Shown here: piece after piece, positions 1 to 5,755 of the stretch
Position numbering within the stretch: position 1 is the stretch's first letter
Layout: every line of letters begins with the position of its first letter
Made by a program: the position numbers and the translations under genes
Origin: Bacillota bacterium
Lineage (GTDB): Bacteria; Bacillota; Clostridia; Acetivibrionales; DSM-1351
Direction of reading: 5' to 3'
DNA: 6,086 bases
Assembly: GCA_023395575.1 (NCBI GenBank)
Contig: JAEWZA010000146.1
Coordinates: forward strand, 1-6,086
Notes under the pieces: generated by a model
What the model was told of the DNA's origin: nothing
Seen by the model: the letters and a program-made list of their open reading frames with translations, nothing else
Database searches by the model: none

Positions 1-166
1 GTATTATATCATTATTATTTCAAATTATCAACAATTTATTATTGTTTTTAAAAAATAACTTCCAATATTCATTACTATTTCAGCCACTTGATATCGATAT
101 TAATACAACTTTTTCTTATATTATTTGCATAAGTAGAAAATTTAAACAATGGTTGTCAATAATCAT
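1..166. other. Sequence downstream of ispG, no gene seen
   Basis: This is very AT-rich. A modest stem AACAAT/ATTGTT with a T-run on the plus strand lies near 30-50, but no plus-strand gene would use it. No convincing terminator for ispG on the minus strand and no start of a further gene were found. Confidence 0.5.
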
Positions 167-1228
167 TTACATCTCATTAATTTCTTTAAGCAGTTCCTCA
201 ACTATTTTTTCTTGAGGAATCTTTCTGATTATTTCCCCTTTTTTGAACAATAATGCTTCATTTATACCACCTGCTATGCCAATATCAGCATCTCTAGCTT
301 CTCCTGGTCCATTAACAGCACATCCCATAATTGCTACTTTGATATTTTTATTAAGCTTATCTAAAATAGGTTCCAACAAATTAGCAATTTCAATTAAGTC
401 AATTTTTGTTCTGCCACAAGTAGGGCAAGATACTACTTCTATGCCGTTTGTTATTAGACCTAATGATTTCAGTATTTGCTTGCCAACTCGTACCTCTTCT
501 ACAGGATCACCAGTTAACGAAACTCTAAGTGTATCTCCTATTCCCTCAGCAATAAGGCAACCTATACCAACAGAGGACTTAATAGTTCCTTTATATATTG
601 TTCCAGCCTCTGTAACTCCAATATGTATTGGATAAGAGCTTTTTTGTGATAGAAGTCTATATGCAGCAATAGTCATTGGAACACTAGATGCCTTTATAGA
701 AATTGTTATATCGTCAAAATTGACTTTCTCAAGCATTTCAGCATGAGCCAGCGCACTTTCTACCATACCTTCAGGCGTAACACCACCATATTTTTGTAAA
801 ATACTTTTCTCAACAGAGCCAGAATTAACTCCTATTCTTATTGGTATCTGTCTCTCTTTGGCCATATCGGCAACAATTTTGACTCTATCTTGCCCACCAA
901 TATTTCCCGGATTAAGTCTTATTTTATCTACACCATTTTTAATGCATTCTATTGCCAGTCTATAGTCAAAATGTATATCAGCCACAAGGGGTATTTTTAT
1001 AGCCTTTTTAAATTCCGTAATAGCACTAGCAGCTTCAGTATTAGGAACTGCCACTCTTATGATATCACAGCCTGCATCCTCTAACCTCTTTATCTGTTCA
1101 ATAGTGGCTTTTATATCTCTTGTATCTGTATTGGTCATAGATTGAACAGAGATAGGAGCATCTCCTCCAATAGAGATGTCTCCTATTCTTATTTTTTTTG
1201 TAATTTTCCTTTTAATATATTGTTCCAC
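167..1228 (-). CDS. ispG: 4-hydroxy-3-methylbut-2-en-1-yl diphosphate synthase (flavodoxin), IspG/GcpE
   Basis: This [4Fe-4S] enzyme reduces 2-C-methylerythritol 2,4-cyclodiphosphate to HMBPP, the sixth step of the MEP pathway. The product is 353 residues, normal for the bacterial form without the insert seen in plants. The TIM-barrel half carries PISVQSMTNTDT at 25-36, VADIHFD at 82-88, IRLNPGNIG at 103-111 and RIGVNSGS at 131-138. The iron-sulfur half carries CPTCGR at 268-273 and MGCAVNGPGEA at 301-311. By homology the cluster ligands are C268, C271, C303 and E310, and all are present. The start is GTG at 1228. AGGAAAGG lies about 11 nt upstream, slightly far. No closer ATG fits the family's N-terminus. 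A MITE-like element ends only 28 bp upstream of the start, so the promoter or read-through from rseP must cross it. Confidence 0.97.
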   Translation of the reverse strand: MEQYIKRKITKKIRIGDISIGGDAPISVQSMTNTDTRDIKATIEQIKRLEDAGCDIIRVAVPNTEAASAITEFKKAIKIPLVADIHFDYRLAIECIKNGVDKIRLNPGNIGGQDRVKIVADMAKERQIPIRIGVNSGSVEKSILQKYGGVTPEGMVESALAHAEMLEKVNFDDITISIKASSVPMTIAAYRLLSQKSSYPIHIGVTEAGTIYKGTIKSSVGIGCLIAEGIGDTLRVSLTGDPVEEVRVGKQILKSLGLITNGIEVVSCPTCGRTKIDLIEIANLLEPILDKLNKNIKVAIMGCAVNGPGEARDADIGIAGGINEALLFKKGEIIRKIPQEKIVEELLKEINEM

Positions 1229-1238
1229 AGCTAATTCT

Positions 1239-1247
1239 ACCTTTCCT
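1239..1247 (-). promoter_or_regulatory. Ribosome binding site of ispG (weak, distant)
   Basis: AGGAAAGGT on the minus strand lies about 10-11 nt before the GTG start of ispG. Spacing is longer than for the other three genes and the start codon is not ATG, so initiation may be less efficient. This is the only purine-rich tract between the MITE-like element and the start. Confidence 0.5.
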
Positions 1248-1318
1248 AAAATACCAACTCAAACTTCGCAGTTGAATGCTGTAAAAGCTAATAATATCAG
1301 GTATGGCAGCATTATCAA

Positions 1319-1394
1319 ATGAAAAGTAAAATAACTTTATAAGTTATTTTTCTACACAACAAGCCATTGGTTTAAGTATGTCTCTACTTTTCAT
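1319..1394. repeat. Nested inverted repeat inside MITE-like element 1
   Basis: ATGAAAAGTA (1319-1328) and TACTTTTCAT (1385-1394) are perfect 10-bp inverted repeats. They enclose a second perfect stem, AAAATAACTT (1328-1337) with AAGTTATTTT (1341-1350), which has a 3-nt loop. The 76-bp block looks like a smaller palindromic unit within the larger element, possibly a nested insertion. Confidence 0.55.
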
Positions 1395-1410
1395 CCGAAA
1401 GTTAGGTTAG

Positions 1411-1467
1411 AAATAATTACATGAATTAGTTGATGAGACGAATCATTACTAATTCTTGCAATTATTT
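1411..1467. repeat. Long hairpin in MITE-like element 1
   Basis: The 20-nt arms at 1411-1430 and 1448-1467 are inverted copies matching at 18 of 20 positions, with a 17-nt loop. The arms begin AAATAATT and end AATTATTT. No T-run typical of an intrinsic terminator follows on the minus strand, so I read it as element structure, not the end of the rseP transcript. Confidence 0.6.
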
Positions 1468-1542
1468 TGGCAACAAACCATTGATAATTCTACCGCACCA
1501 ATAGATTTTTATGTGCGAAATTTGAGTACGAAAATTATACAT

Positions 1543-2835
1543 TTATATCAGTCTCAAAATATCATTAAATGTAACATATATCATCAATGCAATTAACAAT
1601 ACAAAGCCAACCATTGTTATCATGGCCTCTTTTTCTGGATTTAAAGGCTTTCTCCTTATTTTTTCTACTAGCAACAGCAAGAGCTTGCTTCCATCTAGCG
1701 CTGGGAATGGTATTAAGTTTACTAAACCCAAGTTTATACTTATCATGGCAGTAAATGATAACAAGTTTAGAACCTTATCCTTTAAGGAAGGACTTAGTTG
1801 AACAACATCACTTATAAGACTAGTAATTCCTACAGGCCCACTTAATTCACTGATAGGGACTGTCTTTGTAATAAGCCAGCCTAATGAATAGTATATAGAC
1901 CTTGATGTTGAAATGGTATAGTCAATTGACGCCTTTATCGTATTTAAAAAGCCACCCTTTGAATAATCAAACTCAAGGCCTATAGCTTTCCATTCGGCAG
2001 TTTTTCTAGCCACTGGTTTCACTGGCTTTAGTTGCTGAACTTTTCCTGCTCTATCTACGGTTATTGTTATTTCACTTTTTCCCATTTCATCTACAATTTT
2101 TGAAACATCCCGTCTTGTATTTATATCCATACCATTAAGTTTAATTATCCTATCTCCCTCTTTAAGACCAGCCTCTTCTGCAGGAGATTTATCAGAAACC
2201 TGTGCAACAAGAGTGGAGTCAACTCCATCAAGGCTTCTATTATCTTTAGGAGTAAAGCCCAGCATGTAGCCGTCCTGCTCTCTATTAGGAGTTATGGTAA
2301 TATTCTGAGTTTCGCCATTTCTCTCAAACTGTAAATCTACACTTTCATTAGTTAACGGGTATGCAAATATTTCTAAATCAGCAGGGAGAAAAACTGTCTT
2401 TCCATTATACTTTTTAAGAGTATCACCAACTTTAATACCTACCTGCTCTGCTTCTGAACCAGGTAATACCGCCTTGACCTGTGTTGTGTTATATCCAGAC
2501 TGTGCCATTAATATAAATGCAAAGATAAGAGCTATAAGTATATTCATAATAGGTCCAGCTGCAATTATTGCTGACCTGACGCCTACTGGCTTTTTGTTAT
2601 AAGCTCTTTCATCATCAGATTCCTCTTCCTCACCCTCCATTTTCACATAACCGCCTAAAGGTATTAGCCTTAAAGAATAAGTTGTCTCTCCTTTTTGAAA
2701 GCTAAAAAGCTTTGGACCCATAAACAGTGAAAACTCATTTACTTTTACCTTAAAAGCTTTAGCTACAAGAAAATGTCCTAGTTCATGTATTATTATCAAA
2801 AAACTTAAAACTAATATAGCCAGTAAAATACCCAT
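1543..2835 (-). CDS. rseP: Site-2 family intramembrane zinc metalloprotease RseP
   Basis: This M50 membrane protease cuts transmembrane segments, for example those of anti-sigma factors and leftover signal peptides. In Firmicutes the homologue is also called RasP. The product is 430 residues from the ATG at 2835. The first membrane helix holds the zinc motif HELGH at 17-21 (H17, E18, H21). A second helix is at about 88-110. Two PDZ domains follow, at about 117-185 (core PGSEAEQVGIKVGD) and 203-265 (core KSPAEEAGLKEGD). LSGPVGI is at 331-337. The last motif, NLIPFPALDG at 373-382, supplies the zinc-ligand D381. It is followed by S-K instead of the G-R common elsewhere, a conservative variant. 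A final hydrophobic helix ends the protein. The ATG is preferred over a TTG six codons upstream because GGGAGG sits 5 nt before it. That binding site belongs to a 162-bp repeat unit. Confidence 0.96.
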   Translation of the reverse strand: MGILLAILVLSFLIIIHELGHFLVAKAFKVKVNEFSLFMGPKLFSFQKGETTYSLRLIPLGGYVKMEGEEEESDDERAYNKKPVGVRSAIIAAGPIMNILIALIFAFILMAQSGYNTTQVKAVLPGSEAEQVGIKVGDTLKKYNGKTVFLPADLEIFAYPLTNESVDLQFERNGETQNITITPNREQDGYMLGFTPKDNRSLDGVDSTLVAQVSDKSPAEEAGLKEGDRIIKLNGMDINTRRDVSKIVDEMGKSEITITVDRAGKVQQLKPVKPVARKTAEWKAIGLEFDYSKGGFLNTIKASIDYTISTSRSIYYSLGWLITKTVPISELSGPVGITSLISDVVQLSPSLKDKVLNLLSFTAMISINLGLVNLIPFPALDGSKLLLLLVEKIRRKPLNPEKEAMITMVGFVLLIALMIYVTFNDILRLI

Positions 2836-2919
2836 ATTAACCTCCCACGCCAACTTTAGGCGAAAATTATAGTATTACTATCGTGAAGGTACGCACAAAG
2901 TATCGCTATACCTCATCAC
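2836..2919 (-). promoter_or_regulatory. Candidate SD-sequestering leader of rseP
   Basis: Read on the minus strand, arm 1 is GTGATGAGGTA (2919-2909), arm 2 is ACCTTCACG (2890-2882), and arm 3 is CGTGGGAGGT (2849-2840), which contains the Shine-Dalgarno sequence. Arm 2 can pair with arm 3 along nine bases with one bulged G and one G-U pair, hiding the ribosome binding site. Arm 2, with the T just before it, can alternatively pair with GAGGTA of arm 1. Between arms 2 and 3 lies a small stem ATAGT/ACTAT, and CGCC/GGCG could form a competing stem that leaves GGGAGG free. Pairing is seen in the sequence. Regulation is inferred. Confidence 0.5.
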
Positions 2920-2921
2920 TG

Positions 2922-2943
2922 CAAAAAACACTTGTGTTTTTTG
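2922..2943. repeat. A/T-rich palindrome within repeat unit 1
   Basis: CAAAAAACAC and GTGTTTTTTG are perfect 10-bp arms separated by TT. In copies 3 and 4 the symmetry is partly lost, so it is probably not essential to the unit. The 2-nt centre is too small for a normal RNA loop, though the outer pairs could form around a 4-nt loop. Confidence 0.5.
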
Positions 2944-2945
2944 TA

Positions 2946-2987
2946 ACTCGAAAATGCACCATGTTTGCACTAACTATATTTTCGAGT
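2946..2987. repeat. 42-bp palindrome, copy in repeat unit 1
   Basis: ACTCGAAAAT and ATTTTCGAGT form perfect 10-bp ends around a 22-bp centre. It occupies the distal end of repeat unit 1 and is the same module as at 5904-5945, 4661-4702 and the partial copy from 6063. Confidence 0.8.
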
Positions 2988-2996
2988 TCTTATCAT
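2970..2996 (-). CDS. Possible 8-residue leader frame upstream of rseP
   Basis: The SD of truncated unit 1b is followed 5 nt later by ATG at 2996 and the frame MIRTRKYS, which stops with TAG inside the 42-bp palindrome of copy 1. It is listed because its initiation signal is as good as that of cdsA. Its length makes a coding role doubtful. Confidence 0.15.
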   Translation of the reverse strand: MIRTRKYS

Positions 2997-3032
2997 GCTA
3001 ACCTCCCACGCCCATTTAGGCATAAAATTTAG
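2997..3032 (-). repeat. Truncated 162-bp repeat unit (copy 1b)
   Basis: Only the SD-proximal end of a second unit remains: GGCGTGGGAGGTTAGC followed by ATG at 2996-2994, plus the ATGCC/GGCGT stem just upstream. Similarity stops near 3032, before the ACCTCCACG arm. The two units were probably once a tandem array like that before cdsA. Confidence 0.7.
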
Positions 3033-3200
3033 TAAAACATTAACAGAAAACCTAAACCTATGGTACATATTTTTCAATTATAAAATCATTTAAACTACAT
3101 AACATCTCGTATTTAGGCATTAAATGCACAAAACTAATATTTGCTAAAGAGTTTACAAGCTACAAATACTAAGACTAAAATGAAATATAATTCAATTAAC
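3033..3200. other. dxr-rseP spacer outside the repeats
   Basis: This AT-rich stretch between the dxr stop and the truncated repeat unit has no gene, terminator or clear promoter. The short piece ATTTAGGCATTAAA near 3113-3126 resembles ATTTAGGCATAAA in unit 1b and may be a relic, but it is too short to call. Confidence 0.4.
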
Positions 3201-4346
3201 TTAATTTATCAACTTCATTGCTGCATCTCTTGCCCATCTATCTACTTCTATTATATCCTCTAAGCTTGGATATATATTCACACTATGCTGCTGCATTACA
3301 TTCTCAATAATATTTGGTATAGCAACAAACGATATCTGGTTATTTAAGAAAGCAGCTACAGCTATCTCATTTGCAGCATTCATTGCCGCAGCCATTGTAC
3401 CACCTGCTAATATAGCGTCATAAGCTAACTGCAAGCACCTAAAGGTTTTTGTGTCTGGCTCTTCAAATGTAAGCTGAGAGCATTTTAAGAAATCCAACTT
3501 TGAAAAATTATTACTGAACCTTTTGGGATAAGTCAAAGCCAACTGTATTGGAGTTCTCATGTCAGGCGAACCCAATTGGGCAATTATTGACCCATCAACA
3601 TATTCAACCATAGAGTGAATAATACTCTGAGGATGTACTAAAACCTGAATTCTGTCAAGCTCCATGTCAAACAGCCATTTTGCCTCAATCACTTCAAGCC
3701 CCTTGTTCATTAGAGTTGCTGAATCAATGGTTATTTTACTTCCCATACTCCAATTTGGATGCTTTAATGCCTGAGCAGGCTTAATACTTTCTAGTTCACT
3801 TAGTTTCTTACCTCTAAATGGACCTCCCGAGGCAGTAATTATTATTTTCTCCACCTGCTTGTCATCATTGCCCATCAAACACTGATAAATAGCAGAATGT
3901 TCGCTGTCAATAGGAAATATATTGATGTTATACTTTTTTGATTCTTCTATCACAAGCTTGCCTGCTGTAACAAGAGTTTCCTTGTTGGCAAGCGCAATGT
4001 TCTTTTTGTTTCTTATTGCATGCATTGTGGGAATAAGCCCAACAGTTCCAACTACAGATGTTACAACAGTATCAACTTCCTCTATCTCAACAACGCGTTT
4101 CATTCCTTCAATTCCATACAAGACCTCAATATTCATCCCTTGAAGTCTCTGCTCAAGTTCTTTAGCCAAATATACATCTCCAACAGATACAACTGCTGGC
4201 AAAAACTCATGAACTTGTTTTTCCAAAAGGTCTATATTTGAATTAGCTGAAATAGCAGCAACTTTTAATCCCAAGTTTCTTGCCACATCAAGGGTCTGAA
4301 CACCAATAGAACCTGTAGACCCTATTATTGAAATCACCTTTGCCAT
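3201..4346 (-). CDS. dxr: 1-deoxy-D-xylulose 5-phosphate reductoisomerase
   Basis: This cytosolic enzyme rearranges and reduces 1-deoxyxylulose 5-phosphate to 2-C-methylerythritol 4-phosphate with NADPH, the committed step of the MEP isoprenoid pathway. The 381-residue length is normal. Visible motifs in order are the NADPH-binding GSTGSIG at 9-15, LANKETLV at 119-126, and the metal-binding DSEHSA at 147-152 (ligands D147 and E149 by homology). They are followed by TASGGPFR at 171-178, HPNWSMG at 196-202, and MNKGLE at 213-218 with E218 as the third metal ligand. HPQSIIHSMVEY follows at 238-249, then the C-terminal helical domain with AAMNAANEIAV near 320-330. The ATG at 4346 has GGAGGG four to five nt upstream, which is not repeat-derived. 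The gene lies between cdsA and rseP, as in many Firmicutes. No residue of the active site is missing. Confidence 0.97.
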   Translation of the reverse strand: MAKVISIIGSTGSIGVQTLDVARNLGLKVAAISANSNIDLLEKQVHEFLPAVVSVGDVYLAKELEQRLQGMNIEVLYGIEGMKRVVEIEEVDTVVTSVVGTVGLIPTMHAIRNKKNIALANKETLVTAGKLVIEESKKYNINIFPIDSEHSAIYQCLMGNDDKQVEKIIITASGGPFRGKKLSELESIKPAQALKHPNWSMGSKITIDSATLMNKGLEVIEAKWLFDMELDRIQVLVHPQSIIHSMVEYVDGSIIAQLGSPDMRTPIQLALTYPKRFSNNFSKLDFLKCSQLTFEEPDTKTFRCLQLAYDAILAGGTMAAAMNAANEIAVAAFLNNQISFVAIPNIIENVMQQHSVNIYPSLEDIIEVDRWARDAAMKLIN

Positions 4347-4349
4347 TTA

Positions 4350-4355
4350 CCCTCC
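4350..4355 (-). promoter_or_regulatory. Ribosome binding site of dxr
   Basis: GGAGGG is followed by TAA and then the ATG at 4346. Unlike cdsA and rseP, the surrounding bases show no trace of the 162-bp repeat, so dxr keeps its own initiation region. Confidence 0.8.
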
Positions 4356-4383
4356 AATTTCCACATAAATGTTTATCACAAGC

Positions 4384-4397
4384 AGCATAATTATGCT
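4384..4397. promoter_or_regulatory. Perfect 14-bp palindrome upstream of dxr
   Basis: AGCATAATTATGCT reads the same on both strands and lies about 38-51 nt before the dxr start. It has the size and symmetry of a dimeric repressor site, or could simply be a chance A/T-rich palindrome. It is not part of the other repeats and no promoter was recognised beside it. Confidence 0.25.
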
Positions 4398-4595
4398 AAT
4401 ATTCTAATCAACTATACTTTACCAATAAAATATTACCTAAATATTAACTATATATTAACATTTAAAGCCATTACTTCTCTAAATATTTTATTAAATATAC
4501 AAAATATATCTTTTTTTAGTATTACAACTTCAACTTTCTTATGTTCGCCATTATTACTCGAATTATCCCTATAATAAGTATATTTATACCCGATA
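4398..4595. other. Spacer upstream of dxr, no gene seen
   Basis: This very AT-rich stretch is the natural place for a dxr promoter. On the minus strand TTGAAG and TATATT occur near 4530-4500, but their spacing of about 19 nt is poor. ACTCGAATTAT at 4556-4566 looks like an isolated end of the 42-bp palindrome family. Confidence 0.35.
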
Positions 4596-4758
4596 ACTCT
4601 AACTTCGCACATGAAAATCTATTGGTTCGGTAGAACTAGCAATGGTTTGTTGCCCAATTAACTCGAAATTATAGTTTATGCGTACATAGTGCACTTTCGA
4701 GTCTCAAAGGACGCAAGCGTTTTTTGCCATATGGGTGGCATTACTACGAAGTTCGAGT
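4596..4758. mobile_element. MITE-like element 2 (163 bp, non-coding)
   Basis: The element lies in the cdsA-dxr gap. It starts ACTCTAACTTCGCA (4596-4609) and ends TACGAAGTTCGAGT (4745-4758), inverted repeats matching at 12 of 14 positions. Its left 59 bp match the right end of the element at 1257-1527 in opposite orientation. The middle holds the 42-bp palindrome (4661-4702). A small stem TGCCA/TGGCA lies at 4725-4740. No coding frame and no clear target duplication are seen. It may be a composite of two repeat types. Confidence 0.65.
4661..4702. repeat. 42-bp palindrome nested in MITE-like element 2
   Basis: It begins ACTCGAAA and ends TTTCGAGT. It has the same 42-bp length as the module in the 162-bp units and matches the minus-strand reading of 2946-2987 at 35 of 42 positions by hand count. 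It therefore sits in the opposite orientation to those copies and ties the two repeat families together. Confidence 0.7.
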
Positions 4759-4869
4759 CAATAACTACTGACCTCAACATGAAACTTTAGCCAATAAGTG
4801 CATTTCACTTTAGGTAAACTTTTTAAATATTTGAATTACTTTCATATTTAATCAATTAAAACAACCCTT
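4759..4869. other. Spacer downstream of cdsA, no gene seen
   Basis: This 111-bp AT-rich stretch lies between the cdsA stop and MITE-like element 2. A weak AAGTG/CACTT stem on the minus strand near 4797-4811 lacks a following T-run, so I do not call a terminator. Read-through from cdsA to dxr is possible. Confidence 0.35.
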
Positions 4870-5700
4870 CTATAGTGAAAAGCTAAGCTGCAAAGCATAA
4901 TATACCACTGGAGCTACAAATAAAATACTGTCAAATCTATCCAATACACCACCATGTCCAGGCATAAGGTTTCCATAATCTTTTATATTAACAAATCTTT
5001 TAATTGCTGATGCCGACCAATCACCAATTTGCGAAATCAGTCCACAACACAACCCTAAAATCCCCAGAACAATATATGATATTTCTAAATGAAAATAACT
5101 TCTTACAATAACCCCAAATACCAACATCAACGCCATACAGCCAAATATTCCTCCAATTGCACCTGCCAGCGTCTTCTTTGGACTTATCTCAGGGATAATT
5201 TTTCTCTTTCCAAACAGACGTCCAAATGTATATGCCATAGTATCAGTGCCCCAAGCACCAATAAATATAAGCCAAATTAAGCAAAACCCATATTCCATGT
5301 TTCTAATTAAAATAACAAAACTTAATAGAAAAGGCACATAAGCTATTCCAAAAGCTGTTACACAAACATCTATAATATTATAACTCTTATTTTTGAAAAC
5401 AATAAATACCATACTCAAAAATATTAAAATGATTACTGAAATCCCTGTTAGCGTTGAGATATCAACTTCTATCAATCCCGTTTCTTTAATACCCAAAATT
5501 AGTAGTGGTATAACAGATAAATAACCTACTATTTTAATTGGATTAATATTTTTTACATTTGATACAGAATTATAGAATTCATAAAGTCCAATTGCAGCGA
5601 TTAAACTCACGGCTATTCCAAACGTTATTGAACCCAAGTACAATACGACAATAAGTAAGCCAAGACCTACTACCGCACTTATTACTCTAGTTTTAAGCAT
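4870..5700 (-). CDS. cdsA: Phosphatidate cytidylyltransferase (CDP-diglyceride synthase)
   Basis: This integral membrane enzyme converts phosphatidic acid and CTP to CDP-diacylglycerol and pyrophosphate, the branch point for phosphatidylglycerol, cardiolipin and other phospholipids. The 276-residue product has the family's usual length and several hydrophobic membrane segments. The C-terminal CTP_transf_1 signature is complete at residues 231-257: S231, K234-R235, K240-D241, P247-x-H249-G250-G251, D254-R255 and D257. An upstream acidic/aromatic motif with GAWGTDT is at 148-154, and SPKKTLAG is at 173-180. I chose the ATG at 5700 because GGGAGG lies 5 nt upstream. A TTG six codons earlier gives a longer frame beginning MAWEV, but that codon is inside a repeat unit and has no ribosome binding site of its own. 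The gene is first in the visible cluster, with dxr 523 bp downstream. Its leader consists of tandem repeat units whose last copy supplies the Shine-Dalgarno sequence. Confidence 0.96.
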   Translation of the reverse strand: MLKTRVISAVVGLGLLIVVLYLGSITFGIAVSLIAAIGLYEFYNSVSNVKNINPIKIVGYLSVIPLLILGIKETGLIEVDISTLTGISVIILIFLSMVFIVFKNKSYNIIDVCVTAFGIAYVPFLLSFVILIRNMEYGFCLIWLIFIGAWGTDTMAYTFGRLFGKRKIIPEISPKKTLAGAIGGIFGCMALMLVFGVIVRSYFHLEISYIVLGILGLCCGLISQIGDWSASAIKRFVNIKDYGNLMPGHGGVLDRFDSILFVAPVVYYALQLSFSL

Positions 5701-5755
5701 GCTAACCTCCCACGCCAACTTAGGGCGTAAATTATAGTATTTCTATCGTGGAGGT
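5701..5755 (-). promoter_or_regulatory. Candidate SD-sequestering hairpin of cdsA
   Basis: ACCTCCACG (5755-5747) is complementary to CGTGGGAGGT (5714-5705) with one bulged G. The 32-nt segment between them holds ATAG/CTAT (5746-5743 with 5737-5734). The competing stem ACGCC/GGCGT (5728-5724 with 5716-5712) overlaps the SD arm by three bases. This copy has lost the far-upstream GAGGTA arm, so unless another sequence disrupts the hairpin, cdsA should be more tightly closed than rseP. A short upstream reading frame runs through the ACCTCCACG arm and could open it. Confidence 0.45.

Larger units (their letters stand above)
1257..1527. mobile_element. MITE-like element 1 (271 bp, non-coding)
   Basis: The element fills most of the 314-bp gap between rseP and ispG. 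It begins with ACTCAAACTTCGCA (1257-1270) and ends with TGCGAAATTTGAGT (1514-1527), which match as terminal inverted repeats at 13 of 14 positions. It has no coding frame of note and is rich in internal inverted repeats. The right-hand 59 bp (1469-1527) matches the left end of the element at 4596-4758 in inverted orientation, 53 of 59 by hand count. A 13-bp piece, CAACAAGCCATTG (1357-1369), recurs with one change as CAACAAACCATTG (1471-1483). No clear target-site duplication is visible. It could be a MITE mobilised in trans or another kind of palindromic repeat. No transposase is present here. Confidence 0.65.
2836..2996 (-). repeat. 162-bp repeat unit, copy 1 (upstream of rseP)
   Basis: This full unit, read on the minus strand, runs from the 42-bp palindrome (2987-2946) through an A/T-rich palindrome and three complementary arms to the Shine-Dalgarno end GGGAGGTTAAT, directly before the rseP ATG. 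It matches copies 3 and 4 near the right edge throughout. The distance from its SD motif to the one in the truncated unit upstream is 161 bp, equal within 1 bp to the copy 3-4 spacing. Its orientation relative to the gene is the same as at cdsA. Confidence 0.85.

Noticed and set aside
130..160. TTGACA on the minus strand just after ispG as a promoter -35 box
   Set aside because: No acceptable -10 box lies at 16-18 bp, and no gene start follows within the window.
243..635. Plus-strand open frame of 130 codons opposite ispG
   Set aside because: It is a shadow of ispG, which has all family motifs on the other strand. The plus frame has no ribosome binding site or recognisable protein.
2861..2877. 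TATAAT in the 162-bp repeat (minus strand, within ACTATAATTT) as a promoter -10 box
   Set aside because: No -35 element is found 16-18 bp upstream in any copy, and the bases are explained by the small ATAG/CTAT stem.
3105..3130. Possible degenerate third repeat unit upstream of rseP
   Set aside because: Only about a dozen bases resemble unit 1b, which is within chance for such AT-rich DNA.
3922..4241. Two overlapping plus-strand frames opposite dxr
   Set aside because: They are shadows of the well-supported dxr gene.
4711..4726. ACGC-AA-GCGT followed by T6 as an intrinsic terminator on the plus strand
   Set aside because: The loop would be only 2 nt, the stem is short, and no plus-strand gene precedes it.
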